Shown here: piece by piece, positions 44,279 to 56,249 of the stretch
Position numbering within the stretch: position 1 is the first letter of the stretch
Layout: each line of letters begins with the position of its first letter
Assembly (NCBI GenBank): GCA_020796225.1
Contig: CM036758.1
Span: 27,327,897 to 27,391,896, forward strand
Direction of reading: 5' to 3'
Length of the DNA: 64,000 nucleotides
DNA from: Arion vulgaris
Lineage: Eukaryota; Mollusca; Gastropoda; Stylommatophora; Arionidae
Position numbers and translations under genes: made by a program
The notes under the pieces: generated by a model
What the model was told of the DNA's origin: nothing
What the model saw: the letters and a program-made list of their open reading frames with translations, nothing else
The model's database searches: none

Positions 44279-45340
44279 TATCAATTCTTCCAATATCTAG
44301 CCATCTCCTGCAGCTCCCTTCAGCTCTTCTTTATATTGTTGATCTCTGTCTCCAAATCTCGTCTCCATGTATTTTTCGGCCTCCCTTTCTTTCGCTGTCC
44401 CTGCGGGTTTCTAAAAAGGACCCTTCTTGTTATTTTCCCTTCAGATTTTAACAAGGTGCGTCCTATCCAGCGAAAGCGTCATTTTTAACCTATTGATTCA
44501 CCGCAATCTGTCTTGTTCTCTCCATAAGTTCCTCATTTGTGATTCCATCATACTATTTCAGTCCCTCTATTCTGCGCAGACACCAGTTGATGAATGTTTG
44601 CAATTTATGCACTATTACTTGTATTTTAGTAGTTCTCCATGTTTCTGACACATACAGTAGAACTGCTTTAATATTAGAGTTAAATATGCGAATTTGTTTC
44701 TAGATTTGATTTCTTTAGACTTCCATATGTTTCCCAGTGCATTGAAAGCTCCTCTTGCCTTCCGTATTCTTATTTTGACATTTCTATCTGTTCCCCCTTC
44801 TTTGTCTACATTGCTGAGCAAATATGTGTTTGATTCTACCTCTTGAAGTTGGATTTCACCCAGGAAGACGAGTTTGTAGTTTGCTTGGTTAATTCTCATT
44901 GTCTTTGTCTTTTCCTTAGTAATGTTTAGCCCTAGTCGCTGGGACCTTTGATTAAGTGTGTTTAGCTTATCCTGCGTTTGATTGTGTGTTTGGGACAGAT
45001 GTGCTATACTATCAGCGAAGCCCGGATGTTTTAGTTGCTCTGCCAGAGTCCATTGAATTCTATTTCTACCCCCCTTAATGTCTGAACTCTACACAGAAAA
45101 ATACTATAACAGATACAAGGGAAACCGGAGTGTAACACCAATGGACGAATAATTTTGTTTTCTTCTCTGTCCATGGAATTTTCAGCATTTTTCTGTAAAG
45201 CCACGTCTCTGTGGCTTTCAGCGAACTTATTGATTGCTTGTTCATTGTCCATGATTCGCAGCCATAAATAAGTATTAGTTCAATGTAGCTTTGGAGCTCT
45301 CGTTTCCGCAGTGTCATTGGTTAGGATTATTCCCAGATAC
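44279..45340 (-). pseudogene. LINE family G, C-terminal half
   Basis: Minus strand: MRINQANYKLVFLGEIQLQEVESNTYL (44615-44899, read from its start) with the GGTDRNVKIRIRKARGAF motif. The flank 45031-45317 encodes YIELILIYGCESWTMNKQ and MLKIPWTEKK, the post-RT Cys/Trp motif of another LINE. Two LINE remnants may be fused here. The left end meets the subfamily C RT at 44279. Confidence 0.65.
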
Positions 45341-45376
45341 TAGAATCGATGGAAGTGTATCATGGTTGTGTTGTTG

Positions 45377-46805
45377 TAGATAGTGACATGGAGATAGTGA
45401 CATGGAGATAGTAACATGGAGATAGTGACATGTAGATGGTGACATGTAGATGGTGACATGGAGATGGTGACATGGAGATAGTAACATGGAGATAGTGACA
45501 TGTAGATGGTGACATGGAGATAGTGACATGGAGATAGTGACATGGAGATAGTGACATGTAGATGGTGACATGTAGATGGTGACATGGAGATAGTGACATG
45601 GAGATAGTAACATGGAGATAGTGACATGTAGATGGTGACATGGAGATGGTGACATGGAGATAGTGACATGGAGATAGTGACATGGAGATAGTGACATGGA
45701 GATAGTGACATGGAGATAGTGACATGGAGATAGTAACATGGAAATAGTGACATGGAGATAGTGACATGGAGATAGTGACATGGAGATAGTGACATGGAGA
45801 TAGTGACATGGAAATAGTGACATGGAAATAGTGACATGGAGATAGTGACATGGAGATAGTGACATGGAGATAGTAACATGGAAATAGTGACATGGAGATA
45901 GTGACATGGAGATAGTGACATGGAGATAGTGACATGGAGATAGTGACATGGAGATAGTGACATGGAGATAGTGACATGGAGATAGTGACATGGAGATAGT
46001 GACATGGAAATAGTGACATGGAGATAGTGACATGGAGATAGTGACATGGAAATAGTGACATGGAGATAGTGACATGGAGATAGTGACATGGAGATAGTGA
46101 CATGGAGATAGTGACATGGAGATAGTGACATGGAGATAGTGACATGGAAATAGTGACATGGAGATAGTGACATGGAGATAGTGACATGGAAATAGTGACA
46201 TGGAGATAGTGACATGGAGATAGTGACATGGAGATAGTAACATGGAAATAGTGACATGGAGATAGTGACATGGAGATAGTGACATGGAGATAGTGACATG
46301 GAGATAGTGACATGGAGATGGTGACATGGAGATAGTGACATGGAGATGGTGACATGGAGATAGTGACATGAAAATAGTGACATGGAGATGGTGACATGGA
46401 GATAGTGACATGGAGATGGTAACATGGAGATAGTGGCATGGAGATGGTGACATGGAGATGGTGACATGGAGATGGTGACATGGAGATAGTGACATGTAGA
46501 TGGTGACATGGAGATGGTGACATGGAGATAGTGACATGGAGATGGTGACATGGAGATAGTGACATGGAGATGGTGACATGGAGATAGTGACATGGAGATG
46601 GTGACATGGAGATAGTAACATGAAAATAGTGACATGGAGATAGTGACATGGAGATAGTGACATGTAGATGGTGACATGGAGATGGTGACATGGAGATAGT
46701 GACATGGAGATGGTGACATGGAGATAGTGACATGGAGATAGTGACATGGAGATGGTGACATGGAGATAGTGACATGGAGATAGTAACATGGAGATAGCGA
46801 CATGT
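45377..46805. repeat. 14-bp minisatellite upstream of receptor B, about 102 units
   Basis: Same unit as 17538-20600 (GTGACATGGAGATA), with other variants frequent (CATGTAGATGG, GAAATA, GAGATGG). There is no obvious 1260-bp higher-order block. Frames of up to about 500 codons on the minus strand are chance products of the repeat. Confidence 0.95.
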
Positions 46806-46944
46806 CGTATTGTAAAAGCGAAGATCTGATGTTTGAAATACAAACTAATAACTTATAAATAAAAAAATGATATTGTTTAAATTGTTCACAAAGAATGTTA
46901 TCAAATAGTTTTTTATTTCATTTTGAAAATATGATAATCATTTA

Positions 46945-46959
46945 TATCTCCTTCACAGA
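46945..46959 (+). promoter_or_regulatory. Probable 3' splice site directly before the receptor B start codon
   Basis: TATCTCCTTCACAG precedes the ATG by one base, as in copy A. Confidence 0.5.
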
Positions 46960-47944
46960 ATGGATATTCGTAACACAAGTCACATGTCTACCTACGTCAG
47001 CAATAACACAGTTTTGGGTTTGAGTGTAGAAATGTTATTACTGGAGTATCTCATGGCTTGCATTATTACACCAGTTCTGTGCATATCTGGAATTCTCTTA
47101 AACAGTTTCAGCATTGTCATCTTCTGCACTGAGAAACCGATTAGTGTCAACTCTATTACCCTCATACATTTAACAGTTTCCCAAATGTTATTCTGTCTCT
47201 GTACTATATGTAGTAATATCTACTATACGTTTGGGATCCACGACTTTGACCAACAGTATGTGCAGAGGTATAGTATGGTACATCCTCTACACGTTGTACT
47301 TAATTATTGTGTCAACTTCTTCGTCTTCAAGAATTCAGTGGAACAGTTTATCGCCATCAAATTCCCACTAAAAGTCAAACAACTTATCACTGTCAGCATT
47401 TCTAGTAAAATTTGTTGTTTTATTGGATTTTTCGGGTTTAGTATCTCTTCCGAGCATTCCCAAAGTAATAGGACCTGTTTTGTGTCCTGGAGAAAGAGAT
47501 TATAATGTCCCTGTTCCTGGGTGCATATCGAATTTCATAATACAGTACTTCTTTATATTATCTTTTCCAGTGAGAGGTTTACCAATACTCTTTACCATGT
47601 TCTGTACCATCTTGATGGTGCTTGAACTCAGAAAGTACAGTCAGAGACGTAAGACCTTGTCAAGTGCCAGTAAGATGACTATTCTAACCAAATCGGATCT
47701 CCGTAACATCAGAATTGCTGTTGTAATGGGGTTCCTGCTTATTTTGGTGATATTTGCATCGGTAATACAATTTTTAATCACCGAATTAATTAAGTATTCT
47801 GAAAGTATGAATGAATTCGTAGCGTTGTACATGTTGAGCATGTTCTTGAATTTGTTCTATTGTTCGTGCAACTTTTGGGTCTGTGTCATACTAAACAGCA
47901 AGTTTCTTCTCAAATTATATCAACTATTTTGTTGGTCAAAGTAA
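46960..47944 (+). pseudogene. Rhodopsin-like 7TM receptor, copy B, frameshifted in TM4
   Basis: Collinear with receptor A. The first frame (46960-47505) runs through TM1-TM3 and then fails. Two single-base deletions relative to copy A, one in the TGTTGTTTT run and one in the GGATTTTTCGGG run near 47415-47435, shift the frame, giving a stop after 181 codons. The frame starting upstream of 47440 restores EL2 to the C-tail up to 47944 (CWSK ending). All TM motifs (EQFIAIKFPL, CNFWVC) are kept, so inactivation looks recent, unless the deletions are assembly errors. Confidence 0.85.
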
Positions 47945-47952
47945 AATCTGGG

Positions 47953-48170
47953 AATCTTTGTGGTGATGAGGTACCGTGATCGCGTTCGTTTTAAGGGCAA
48001 TCGGTTTACGCTTCGTGTGAAGCAGGCTATTTTTCAAGTGATCCCTGATGTCAATATAGTTTAGATCAAGTCTCTAGTACTATCGGAGACAGACGACAAT
48101 GCGTAGATTTCCTGTTCAAGTCTAACGTGGTGTTAAGAACTCTTTCATTCAATCTTCTCTTAATTTCAGA
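47953..48170 (+). mobile_element. Degenerate SINE family 1 relic in the 3' flank of receptor B
   Basis: Counterpart of 21752-21965, starting the same distance after the stop, so the insertion predates the duplication. The AATAAA present in copy A is GACAATG here. Confidence 0.6.
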
Positions 48171-48269
48171 TTCCACCCCGACGTCGTGGTTGATAACAAA
48201 TTCAAGGAATTTTGAAAACAACTTTATTTGGAAGGATTTTGTTTTATAGTTTACTTGCTACTTGGGTAG

Positions 48270-49945
48270 GCATGTTCAGTCTTTTATATGCTTTCTAGTT
48301 TACTTGGTACTTGGGTGGACATGTTCAGTCTTTTTTATGCTTTCTAGTTTACTTGCTACTTGGGTAGACATGTTCATTCTTTGTTTATGTTTTCTAGTTT
48401 ACTTGCTACTTGGGTAGACATGTTCATTCTTTGTTTATGTTTTCTAGTTTACTTGGTACTTGGGTAGACATGTTCATTCTTTGTTTATGTTTTCTAGTTT
48501 ACTTGCTACTTGGGTAGACATGTTCATTCTTTGTTTATGTTTTCTAGTTTACTTGGTACTTGGGTAGACATGTTCATTCTTTGTTTATGTTTTCTAGTTT
48601 ACTTGGTACTTGGGTAGACATGTTCATTCTTTGTTTATGTTTTCTAGTTTACTTACTACTTGGGTAGACATGTTCATTCTTTGTTTATGTTTTCTAGTTT
48701 ACTTGGTACTTGGGTAGACATGTTCATTCTTTGTTTATGCTTTCTAGTTTACTTGCTACTTGGGTAGACATGTTCATTCTTTGTTTATGTTTTCTAGTTT
48801 ACTTGCTACTTGGGTGGACATGTTCAGTCTTTGTTTATGTTTTCTAGTTTACTTGGTACTTGGGTGGACATGTTCAGTCTTTGTTTATGTTTTCTAGTTT
48901 ACTTGCTACTTGGGTAGACATGTTCATTCTTTGTTTATGCTTTCTAGTTTACTTGCTACTTGGGTAGACATGTTCATTCTTTGTTTATGTTTTCTAGTTT
49001 ACTTGCTACTTGGGTGGACATGTTCAGTCTTTGTTTATGTTTTCTAGTTTACTTGGTACTTGGGTGGACATGTTCAGTCTTTGTTTATGTTTTCTAGTTT
49101 ACTTGGTACTTGGGTGGACATGTTCAGTCTTTGTTTATGCTTTCTAGTTTGCTTGCTACTTGGGTAGACATGTTCATTCTTTGTTTATGTTTTCTAGTTT
49201 ACTTGCTACTTGGGTGGACATGTTCAGTCTTTGTTTATGTTTTCTAGTTTACTTGGTACTTGGGTGGACATGTTCAGTCTTTGTTTATGTTTTCTAGTTT
49301 ACTTGGTACTTGGGTGGACATGTTCAGTCTTTGTTTATGCTTTCTAGTTTACTTGCTACTTGGGTAGACATGTTCATTCTTTGTTTATGCTTTCTAGTTT
49401 ACTTGGTACTTGGGTAGACATGTTCATTCTTTGTTTATGTTTTCTAGTTTACTTGGTACTTGGGTGGACATGTTCATTCTTTGTTTATGTTTTCTAGTTT
49501 ACTTGCTACTTGGGTAGACATGTTCATTCTTTGTTTATGTTTTCTAGTTTACTTGGTACTTGGGTGGACATGTTCATTCTTTGTTTATGTTTTCTAGTTT
49601 ACTTGCTACTTGGGTAGACATGTTCATTCTTTGTTTATGCTTTCTAGTTTACTTGCTACTTGGGTGAACATGTTCAGTCTTTGTTTATGTTTTCTAGTTT
49701 ACTTGGTACTTGGGTGAACATGTTCAGTCTTTGTTTATGTTTTCTAGTTTACTTGGTACTTGGGTGAACATGTTCAGTCTTTGTTTATGTTTTCTAGTTT
49801 ACTTGGTACTTGGGTGGACATGTTCAGTCTTTGTTTATGTTTTCTAGTTTACTTGGTACTTGGGTGGACATGTTCAGGTTTTGTTTATGCTTTCTAGTTT
49901 ACTTGGTACTTGGGTGGACATGTTCAGTCTTTGTTTACGTTTTTT
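48270..49945. repeat. 50-bp satellite, about 33 units, expanded only in copy B
   Basis: Units of 50 bp with TTTGTTTATGTTTTCTAG, TTTACTTGGTACTTGGGTGG and ACATGTTCAG. Variants are GGTACT/GCTACT, GTAGAC/GTGGAC and CATTC/CAGTC. Runs of consecutive units share variants, which suggests local block duplication. Copy A has a single diverged unit at 22040-22110. Confidence 0.94.
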
Positions 49946-50019
49946 TTCTGATTTATTTTTCAGTCCAACAATATGGCTAAGAAGGCAAGTCTTTTCATGT
50001 TTCTAAGAATAGTGCAGGT

Positions 50020-50105
50020 AAAATCAGGGTACGACCCTGATTCAAACCGACTACCTTCGAAAAGCAAGGCAACGGTATAACCACTTAGCCACAGAGATCC
50101 ATTAG
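50020..50105 (-). mobile_element. tRNA-headed SINE head (family 4)
   Basis: Minus strand: CTCTGTGGCTAAGTGGTTAT (A-box region) and GTCGGTTTGAATCAGGGTCG (B-box region), about 40 bases apart. Only the head is recognised. It marks the end of similarity between copies B and A. Confidence 0.55.
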
Positions 50106-50253
50106 ACATTTATTTCAACGTTGATTGCATTCCATATGGGAAAGATGTTGAAATGATTTAGTACATATTTTATTTTTGATGTGACTGACTGCAGGTATTG
50201 GACATACTGTTTGCATGAGATTAGTTGTATTAACTATCTGACTGTTTGTATAG
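50106..50253. other. Unannotated spacer
   Basis: Nothing recognised. Confidence 0.4.
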
Positions 50254-50531
50254 CATCAGTTGCAGGGATTGTGCAAGCTACTTGCTTGGTGTCAGTTGCA
50301 GGGAATGTGCAAGCTACTTGTTTGGTGTCAGTTGCAGGGAATGTGCAAGCTACTTGCTTGGTGTCAGTTGCAGGGAATGTGCAAGCTAGTTGCTTGGTGT
50401 CAGTTGCAGGGAATGTGCAAGCTAGTTGTTTGGTGTCAGTTGCAGGGAATGTGCAAGCTACTTGCTTGGTGTCAGATGCAGGGAATGTGCAAGCTACTTA
50501 CTTGGTGTCAGTTGCAGGGAAAGTGCAAGCT
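50254..50531. repeat. 36-bp tandem array, left part
   Basis: About eight units with GTGCAAGCTACTTGCTTGG and TGTCAGTTGCAGGGAA. The array continues at 54813-54890 beyond the inserted LINE. Open frames here are repeat artefacts. Confidence 0.9.
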
Positions 50532-51630
50532 TCTTCTTCTTCACCCTTCGCCCCTAGGGAAGCATAGGTCCACAACCAAGGCCTTCCACGCCCACCTATC
50601 CAAGTGCATTCTTTCCAGATCTCTTCACTCTCTCCATTTTCTTGCATTTCGTCTCCAACTTCCGTCTTCAGGTGTTCCTGGGTCTTCTCCTACCTCTATT
50701 GCCCTGGGGTTCCATTGGAGAGCCTGTCTTGTGATGCTGTTAGGGGTTTCCTCAGTGTGTGTCCTATCCATCGCCACCGTCTGCTCCTTATCTTTTGTTC
50801 TACCTGTCGTTGTCCTGTTCTATCCCAGAGTTCTCTGTTTGTAGTTCTGTCATACCTTCGCAGATGGAGTATCCTGCGCAGGCATCTAGTGATGAATGTC
50901 TTCAACTTTTGGTGTTCCCTTAGTTGTTCTCCATATCTCCGCTCCGTACAGAAGAACAGCCTTGACATTTAAGTTAAATATCATTATTTTAGTTTTATTC
51001 CTGATCATTCTTGAACTTCATATGTTCTTCAGAATGGCAAATGCTGATCCTGCCTTTTGTATTCTAACCCTAACATCTTCGTCTATGACACCTTGAATGT
51101 TGATAACACTTCCCAGATATGTAAATGTGTCCACTTCCTTTAATGGTGATCCTCTCAGTATGATCGGGTCTGTGAAATTAGCATTTAATCTCATGATCTT
51201 TGATATTTTCCCATGAATAGTCAGACCCAGTTGTGAGATTGTTTCCAATTTAGTTGTTTTCTCTTGCATCTGTTGATGACTGTGGGAGAGGAGTGCTAGA
51301 TCGTCTGCAAAAATCTAAATCTCCGATTTGACTCATCATGGTTCACTGTATTCCATTTCTCCCCCTGGCTATTGTTGATCTCATTATATATGAGTCAATA
51401 GCCAGCAGGAAGAGGAAGGGTGATAAAAGACAGCCCTGTCGCATACCTGTCTTTATTTCAAAAGCCTCTGTCAGTTTTCCTTCATGCAGTACTCTACCAA
51501 TTGTCTCCTCATACATTTTCTTTATTAGGTTGGTTAGCTTCTGTGGGACGCCATAATGCCGAAAGCAGTTTCCAAAGTGTTTCCCTGTCTAGACTATCAA
51601 ACACCTTTTCATAATCGACAAAATTGATAA

Positions 51631-51905
51631 CTTCTTCTTCTAATCAGGGCTGTGAGTTTTCCCTCTTGGGCAGCCAATGTCAATTTGTAGAATCTACATG
51701 TATTCTGTAATTGCGAAAGACTAGTGTAAAGAGTATTATGAACAAATGGGTGTGGTGGGAGGAGTTCTTGTCTAGCTTTATGTAGTCCAGAACATTCAAG
51801 CAAGATAGGCTGTACTGTATCACATGAATGGGTGCACTTTCTACAGTGTGGTAGGTGTGTTGGGTTTATTCTGTTTAGGTGACAAAGTTGAAATAGTGGT
51901 AGGAG
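51631..51905 (-). mobile_element. LINE 3' fragment nested in LINE H
   Basis: Minus strand: open stretch with CRKCTHSCDTVQPILLECSGLHKAR, a Cys/His motif of RNase-H-bearing LINEs, and a GAAGAAG tail (plus strand CTTCTTCTTC at 51631). It interrupts the host RT between the IDQISTLR and FVDYEKVF segments. No clear TSD. Confidence 0.75.
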
Positions 51906-52070
51906 CTCCACTCGATACTCTGCTCCACTATCATACGCAGCGTTGATATTTGATCAATGCAGGATCTGTTTTACCTAAATCCTGCCTGTTCATCTCTTAG
52001 TACTGCATCTGTAGCTTCTTGAGTCTCTGTAGGATGATTCGACTTAGTATTTTACCTGGTACAGACAGGA

Positions 52071-52877
52071 ACTGCTCTTTGCTGATGACCAGTGTATATT
52101 CCATAATAATATTGAACAGCTTCAAGAACACATAAACTTACTCAACAATAGCTGCCTCAAATACAACATGAAGATCAATATTCAAAAGACAGAAGTCATG
52201 ACTATAAGCAGAGAACATAAAGATATCAACATAAAAATAAATGACCAAACGCTAAAGCAGGTGAGAGAATTCAAATACCTTGGAAGTATCTTCACATCTG
52301 ATAGTAGACTGGACAGAGAGATCGAAACTAGAATCCAGCAAGCCAACAACATTACATACCAGCTTACCCCAATTTTGAAACACCCAGCTATTTCAGTAGT
52401 GACTAAAGGACAAATTATAAATTCAATCTTTATACCAACAATGTGCTACCAGAACCAAACATGGGCACTGACAAAAGAACAAGAAAGGAAAATTACCACA
52501 TGCGAAATGAGATGCCTGAGGAAAGCAGTAAATAAAACAAGAAGAGACCATATAAGAAATGAGGAAATTAGAAGAACAGTCGGAACAACACCTGCTATTA
52601 GATTTATTGAAAAACAGAGACTCAAATGGTTTGGCCACTTGGTGAGAATGAAACCGAGTACACCAGTTGCAAGAGCGTACAACCTGAAAATGGAATCATC
52701 AAGAGGAAAGGGCAGACCAAGAAAAGATGGGTTGATAGAGTTACAGACATCTTAAAACTCCACAATACCACACCATATCAAGCGACCGAGCGTGCATTAT
52801 CTCGGAAACCGATCATCAGTTAAACCTGCTACGCCTAGCGGCAAAAAAGCAGGGAAGGCAAAAGAAAGAAAAAGACA
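52071..52877 (+). mobile_element. RTE-like LINE, 5'-truncated, nested in LINE H, 8-bp TSD
   Basis: Flanked by AGACAGGA at 52063-52070 and 52878-52885. Removing it rejoins the host RT (GIMLL-SVPGKILSR). It starts at the RT active site (LLFADDQ) and has a long open frame, 52168-52755: INIQKTEVMTIS, FKYLGSIFTSD, MCYQNQTWALT, VNKTRRDHIRNEEIR, RLKWFGHLVRM and GKGRPRKDG. There is a frameshift at the GRPRK motif. It closes in an A/G-rich tail (AAAGAAAGAAAAAGACA). Confidence 0.88.
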
Positions 52878-54812
52878 AGACAGGAGCATTATTCCTCTAT
52901 AATTTGAGCATTCTTGCAGATCATTCTTTTTTGGTAATTTGACTATATAGCCTTCTCTCCAATCTTCTGGTATTTCTTCCCTCTTCCAAATGTTTCCTAG
53001 CAAGCCAAGTAGCATGTCTGTTGAGATGTCAGCATTTGCCTATGGTCTCTTCAGGAATACCATATCTGGGCCTGTAGCGTTACTATTTTGTAGTTGAAGA
53101 ATGGCTTTCTTTAGTTCTGCTTTGCTTGGCTTGTTACAGTCGATTGCTAGATCTTTTGCTGTTGAATCTATATCTGGTTGGCTTTGGTGGGCCTGGTCTG
53201 TTTAGTAGGTCTTTAAAGTATTCTGCCCATCTCTGCATCTGTTCTTGAGTATTGCCCAGTAATCTTCCAGCCTTGTCCTTAATCAGTTTATGTGTTTGTT
53301 GGTATTTTGCCGTCAATTTCCTTGTGTTGTCGTATAAATCTTTCATGTTACCCATAGCTGTTGCCTCTTCTGCTTCTCTTGCCAGGACGTGTATGTACTT
53401 TCTTTTATCCACTTTTCATACTTCTTTTCCACTCTTTGTTGGCTTTTGTGTATTTCTCTTGTGCTGTGGCCTTTGCTGATCTTGTTCTGCTATTACAGAG
53501 GTCGGTCTTTCTGCCTCTTCTCTCCGTTATCTTATCTAATATTGACTCTGATAGTCATTCTTTGTGATGGTATATCTTTTTTCCAAGGGTAGTCTCACAT
53601 GTGTTAGTCCAGTCTTTTTTAACCTTGTGCCAGTGATCTTCAATACTTCTTTTATTGACTTTTTCCAAGGCCTCGGATTTGTTGGAAATCGGGACACAAA
53701 ATATATCTTTTCCCTTCTAGTCCTTCAGATGTCCCACATTGTATCGCACCCTGCTACTATGTGTGGTCGACGGGAATCTCTTCAGTTTAATTTTCACCTT
53801 AGCTATTACAAGGTGGTGATCAAAGGCCACATCTGCTCCTCTATAGACTTTTACATCATAAAGTGACCTTCTGAATTTCCCTGTAATGTAGATGTGGTCG
53901 ATTTGGTTTTCTGTCCTGTGGTCTGGTGATATCCATGTAGATGTGTGGATTCTTTTGTGTTGGAACCTATAACCAACTGGTTTGCTGCGCAAAGATCCAC
54001 GAACATCTCTCCATTTGCATTTATCTCCCCCAGTCCTTGTCTGCCCATAGTTTCCTTGAAACCCCAGTTGCTCCTACCTATTTTTGCATTAAAGTCTTTT
54101 ATCAAGATAGTAAGGTCCTTACTTTTAAATTTGCCTAATACACCCTATAATTTGTTGCAGAACTCTTCTTTTATTTTTTCTTCGCTGTCATTTGTTGGGG
54201 TTAGCATTGGACTATGTTCAGTTTAATTTTAGCGATTGAGTTCTTGAAACTTGCCTTGATCATTCTTGGTCCTAACGGGCTCCCATTCAATTAAAGTCGT
54301 TTGTGATTGTTTGGCCAAAATCAGTGCTACTCCCTCCTTGTGTGGTGCGTCTTCCTCCTCTCTTCCGGAGTACAGTATTGTTTCCCCCGTTGTAAATCTA
54401 GTGTGTCCTGCATTTGTCCATCTGGTTTCGCCAAGAATCTAGCATGACCAGTCCATATGTTCTAATTTCATGTGCCACCTGTGCTGACTTCCCATTTTCG
54501 AACATCGTGCGGACATTCCAGGTGCCAATACGGGAGTTCTTCCGGGTTGAAAGAAGGTGAGTCGGCACCCGATTTCCTTCGGATTTCACTGATCGCTTCA
54601 TGAGTCCTTCCTTGTGGGGTCGTCCTTCTTCCTCTAGTGACGAGCTATGAGTTTCCCTGGTTGTGGTTTCTGTAACAATCTAGTGTTTTTTACAAGGTGG
54701 GGTAGCTAGTCCCATGTTCAACCTCCTTAGCCGTCTCTTAGGACATGCGTGGCAGGTAAAAGTGGTTCTATTCTTTACACCCTAATTTGGGTCCCTTGTA
54801 ACCACTCGGGTG

Positions 54813-54890
54813 AAAGTGCAAGCTACTTGCTTGGTGTCAGTTGCAGGAAAAGTGCAAGCTACTTGCTTGGTGTCAGTTGCAGGAAATGTG
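54813..54890. repeat. 36-bp tandem array, right part
   Basis: About two further units of the array at 50254-50531, separated from it by LINE H. Confidence 0.85.
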
Positions 54891-55105
54891 TTTTTGTCTC
54901 GCGCTGTACTTGTGGTTTGGGTGATTGTTATTTTTGCTCTTTGACAGGATTTTGCTATGCCATCTAACCATCTTTTTCGTGGTCTTCCTCTGACCTTCTT
55001 TCCTGATGTTCTGTTGTAGAAGACTTGTTATACTGTGGAGTTTGGATGCATTCTTATTAAATGGCCAGACTACTTCATTCTTTGTTTCTCAATGTAATTC
55101 AATCA
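54891..55105 (-). pseudogene. RTE-like LINE 3' end (subfamily A)
   Basis: Minus strand: EYIEKQRMKWSGHLIRM-like segment near 55090, the GKKARGRPRK-like motif near 54990, then the C-terminal codons to 54895. The 3' UTR is lost at the junction with the 36-bp array. Confidence 0.65.
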
Positions 55106-55849
55106 AGTTTCTGTGCCAACTTTCTTGACAAGATCACATAATTACACAAATGTTTGTAAATTCTAAATTGTGAACATTATATGTTCAAACTGAAAATAAA
55201 CACTTCAATAAAAAAAAAATATGCGGAATAAACATGATAAATCATTTTAAATACTCAAATACATGGATACGAACAAGCAACCATCATATCAATACAAATG
55301 ATATTGTTGGTATAAACTTCAATCAGATGTAGATGTGTGTAATTGTTTACTAAACTGAGACGTATGTAATATATATGTGTATGATGACGATGATGATGTG
55401 TACTTGGGTGTTCGTACCGTGTGTTTGTGGATGCACTATATATGCGTGGTTTGCGTGAGCTATGTAATTACTATGTGTGGCGTCTGGCTCATATGTCTGT
55501 ATGTTTCTTACGTTATATGTGTAATTGTTTCGTCTCATAGGATATGGCACACAGGCTAATCGTCTGTTTGTGCTAGCACTGTTCAAATATAATCTTATTT
55601 GTCCATGTTGTGTAGAAGTGAATGTTGGAAATGCTACTTTTACAAAGAAAGGCTACTTTTTAGGAAAGTTTGCTGGTAGAAGTCTTTACAATGCTCGCTT
55701 GTATTTATCCTTGTTGGTTGGTTGATGGACGGCTTCTTTGATGACTGGTAATATTCATTTTTTAATATGATTGATAAACATCGTATTTCTTTTCCTATTT
55801 GACATCGATGTATCTAATGAGACTAATAACTCGAGTCTAGGATGAGCTA
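55106..55849. other. Unannotated, with a TGATGA/GTGT-rich tract
   Basis: No gene seen. A T/G-rich low-complexity tract lies at 55330-55520. Confidence 0.45.
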
Positions 55850-56095
55850 GGGCTTCACCACGAAGACAGATGATGCGTAACAGTCAAACCCACAAGGAAG
55901 CTATGACCATATTCGATCGAAAACGGGAAAATGGAGCTCTAAACAGACCTCGAGGCGGAGTCTTCTTGAAGAGCTGTAGAACGCTGGTCTGTATTGGGAA
56001 TCCATAAAGAAAACAACAAAAGACCGATAAAAGTTTCGAACAACTACTGAGGACCTATGCTCCATAACGAGGGAAGAGTAATAAATAAATATCCT
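55850..56095 (+). pseudogene. LINE 3'-end relic
   Basis: Eroded C-terminal codons ending in a FEQLLRTYAP-like stretch and GAGGGAAGAG, comparable with 3440-3560 (FIEDLCS, GGGAGTTAAACGG). No intact motif remains. Confidence 0.45.
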
Positions 56096-56249
56096 AGGAT
56101 GTCTGGAGTTGCTGTTTTGAGTCGTTGTATATGTTGTCTATATTTGGTTTTTCTGTTAAACTTTTTTGTCTGCTTCTTTGTTATTTCTCTTTTGTATATC
56201 TCAACTCCGTAGCTCCTGCAACAATTCTAGGCGTCTCTGACAAAATGCA

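Larger units (their letters stand above)
29384..50025. repeat. Segmental duplication, copy B
   Basis: Same orientation as copy A (12031-22175) and about twice as long because of copy-B-only insertions: 30592-32551, 34757-36940, 37970-45376, and several expanded arrays. 29480-29850 is also B-specific and holds nothing recognisable. Confidence 0.9.
50532..54812 (-). mobile_element. LINE family H inserted in the 36-bp array, 12-bp TSD
   Basis: The target-site duplication AAAGTGCAAGCT lies at 50520-50531 and 54813-54824. Minus-strand order: 5' UTR (54812-54560), endonuclease (IGTWNVRTMFENGK near 54500; DHRTENQIDHIYIT and FDHHLVIAKV at 53717-53992), linker (RKYIHVLAREAEEA; 53134-53412), RT (WREGYIVKLPKKNDLQECSNYRGIMLLS; 52797-53015; then VDYEKVFDSLDRETLW near 51590), C-terminus ([34 protein letters not shown]; 50696-51269) and a GAAGAAG tail. 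It was later hit by LINEs at 51631-51905 and 52071-52877. Frameshifts are present. The arrangement fits RTE-like elements with EN and RT but no RNase H. Confidence 0.87.

Noticed and set aside
45314..46843. Three overlapping frames of about 500 codons on the minus strand
   Set aside because: Same 14-bp array in copy B; all three frames are open, which is diagnostic of a repeat artefact.
50181..50844. Repetitive protein (NVQATCLVSVAG units)
   Set aside because: 36-bp array translated; the frame runs into the 3' tail of an antisense LINE.
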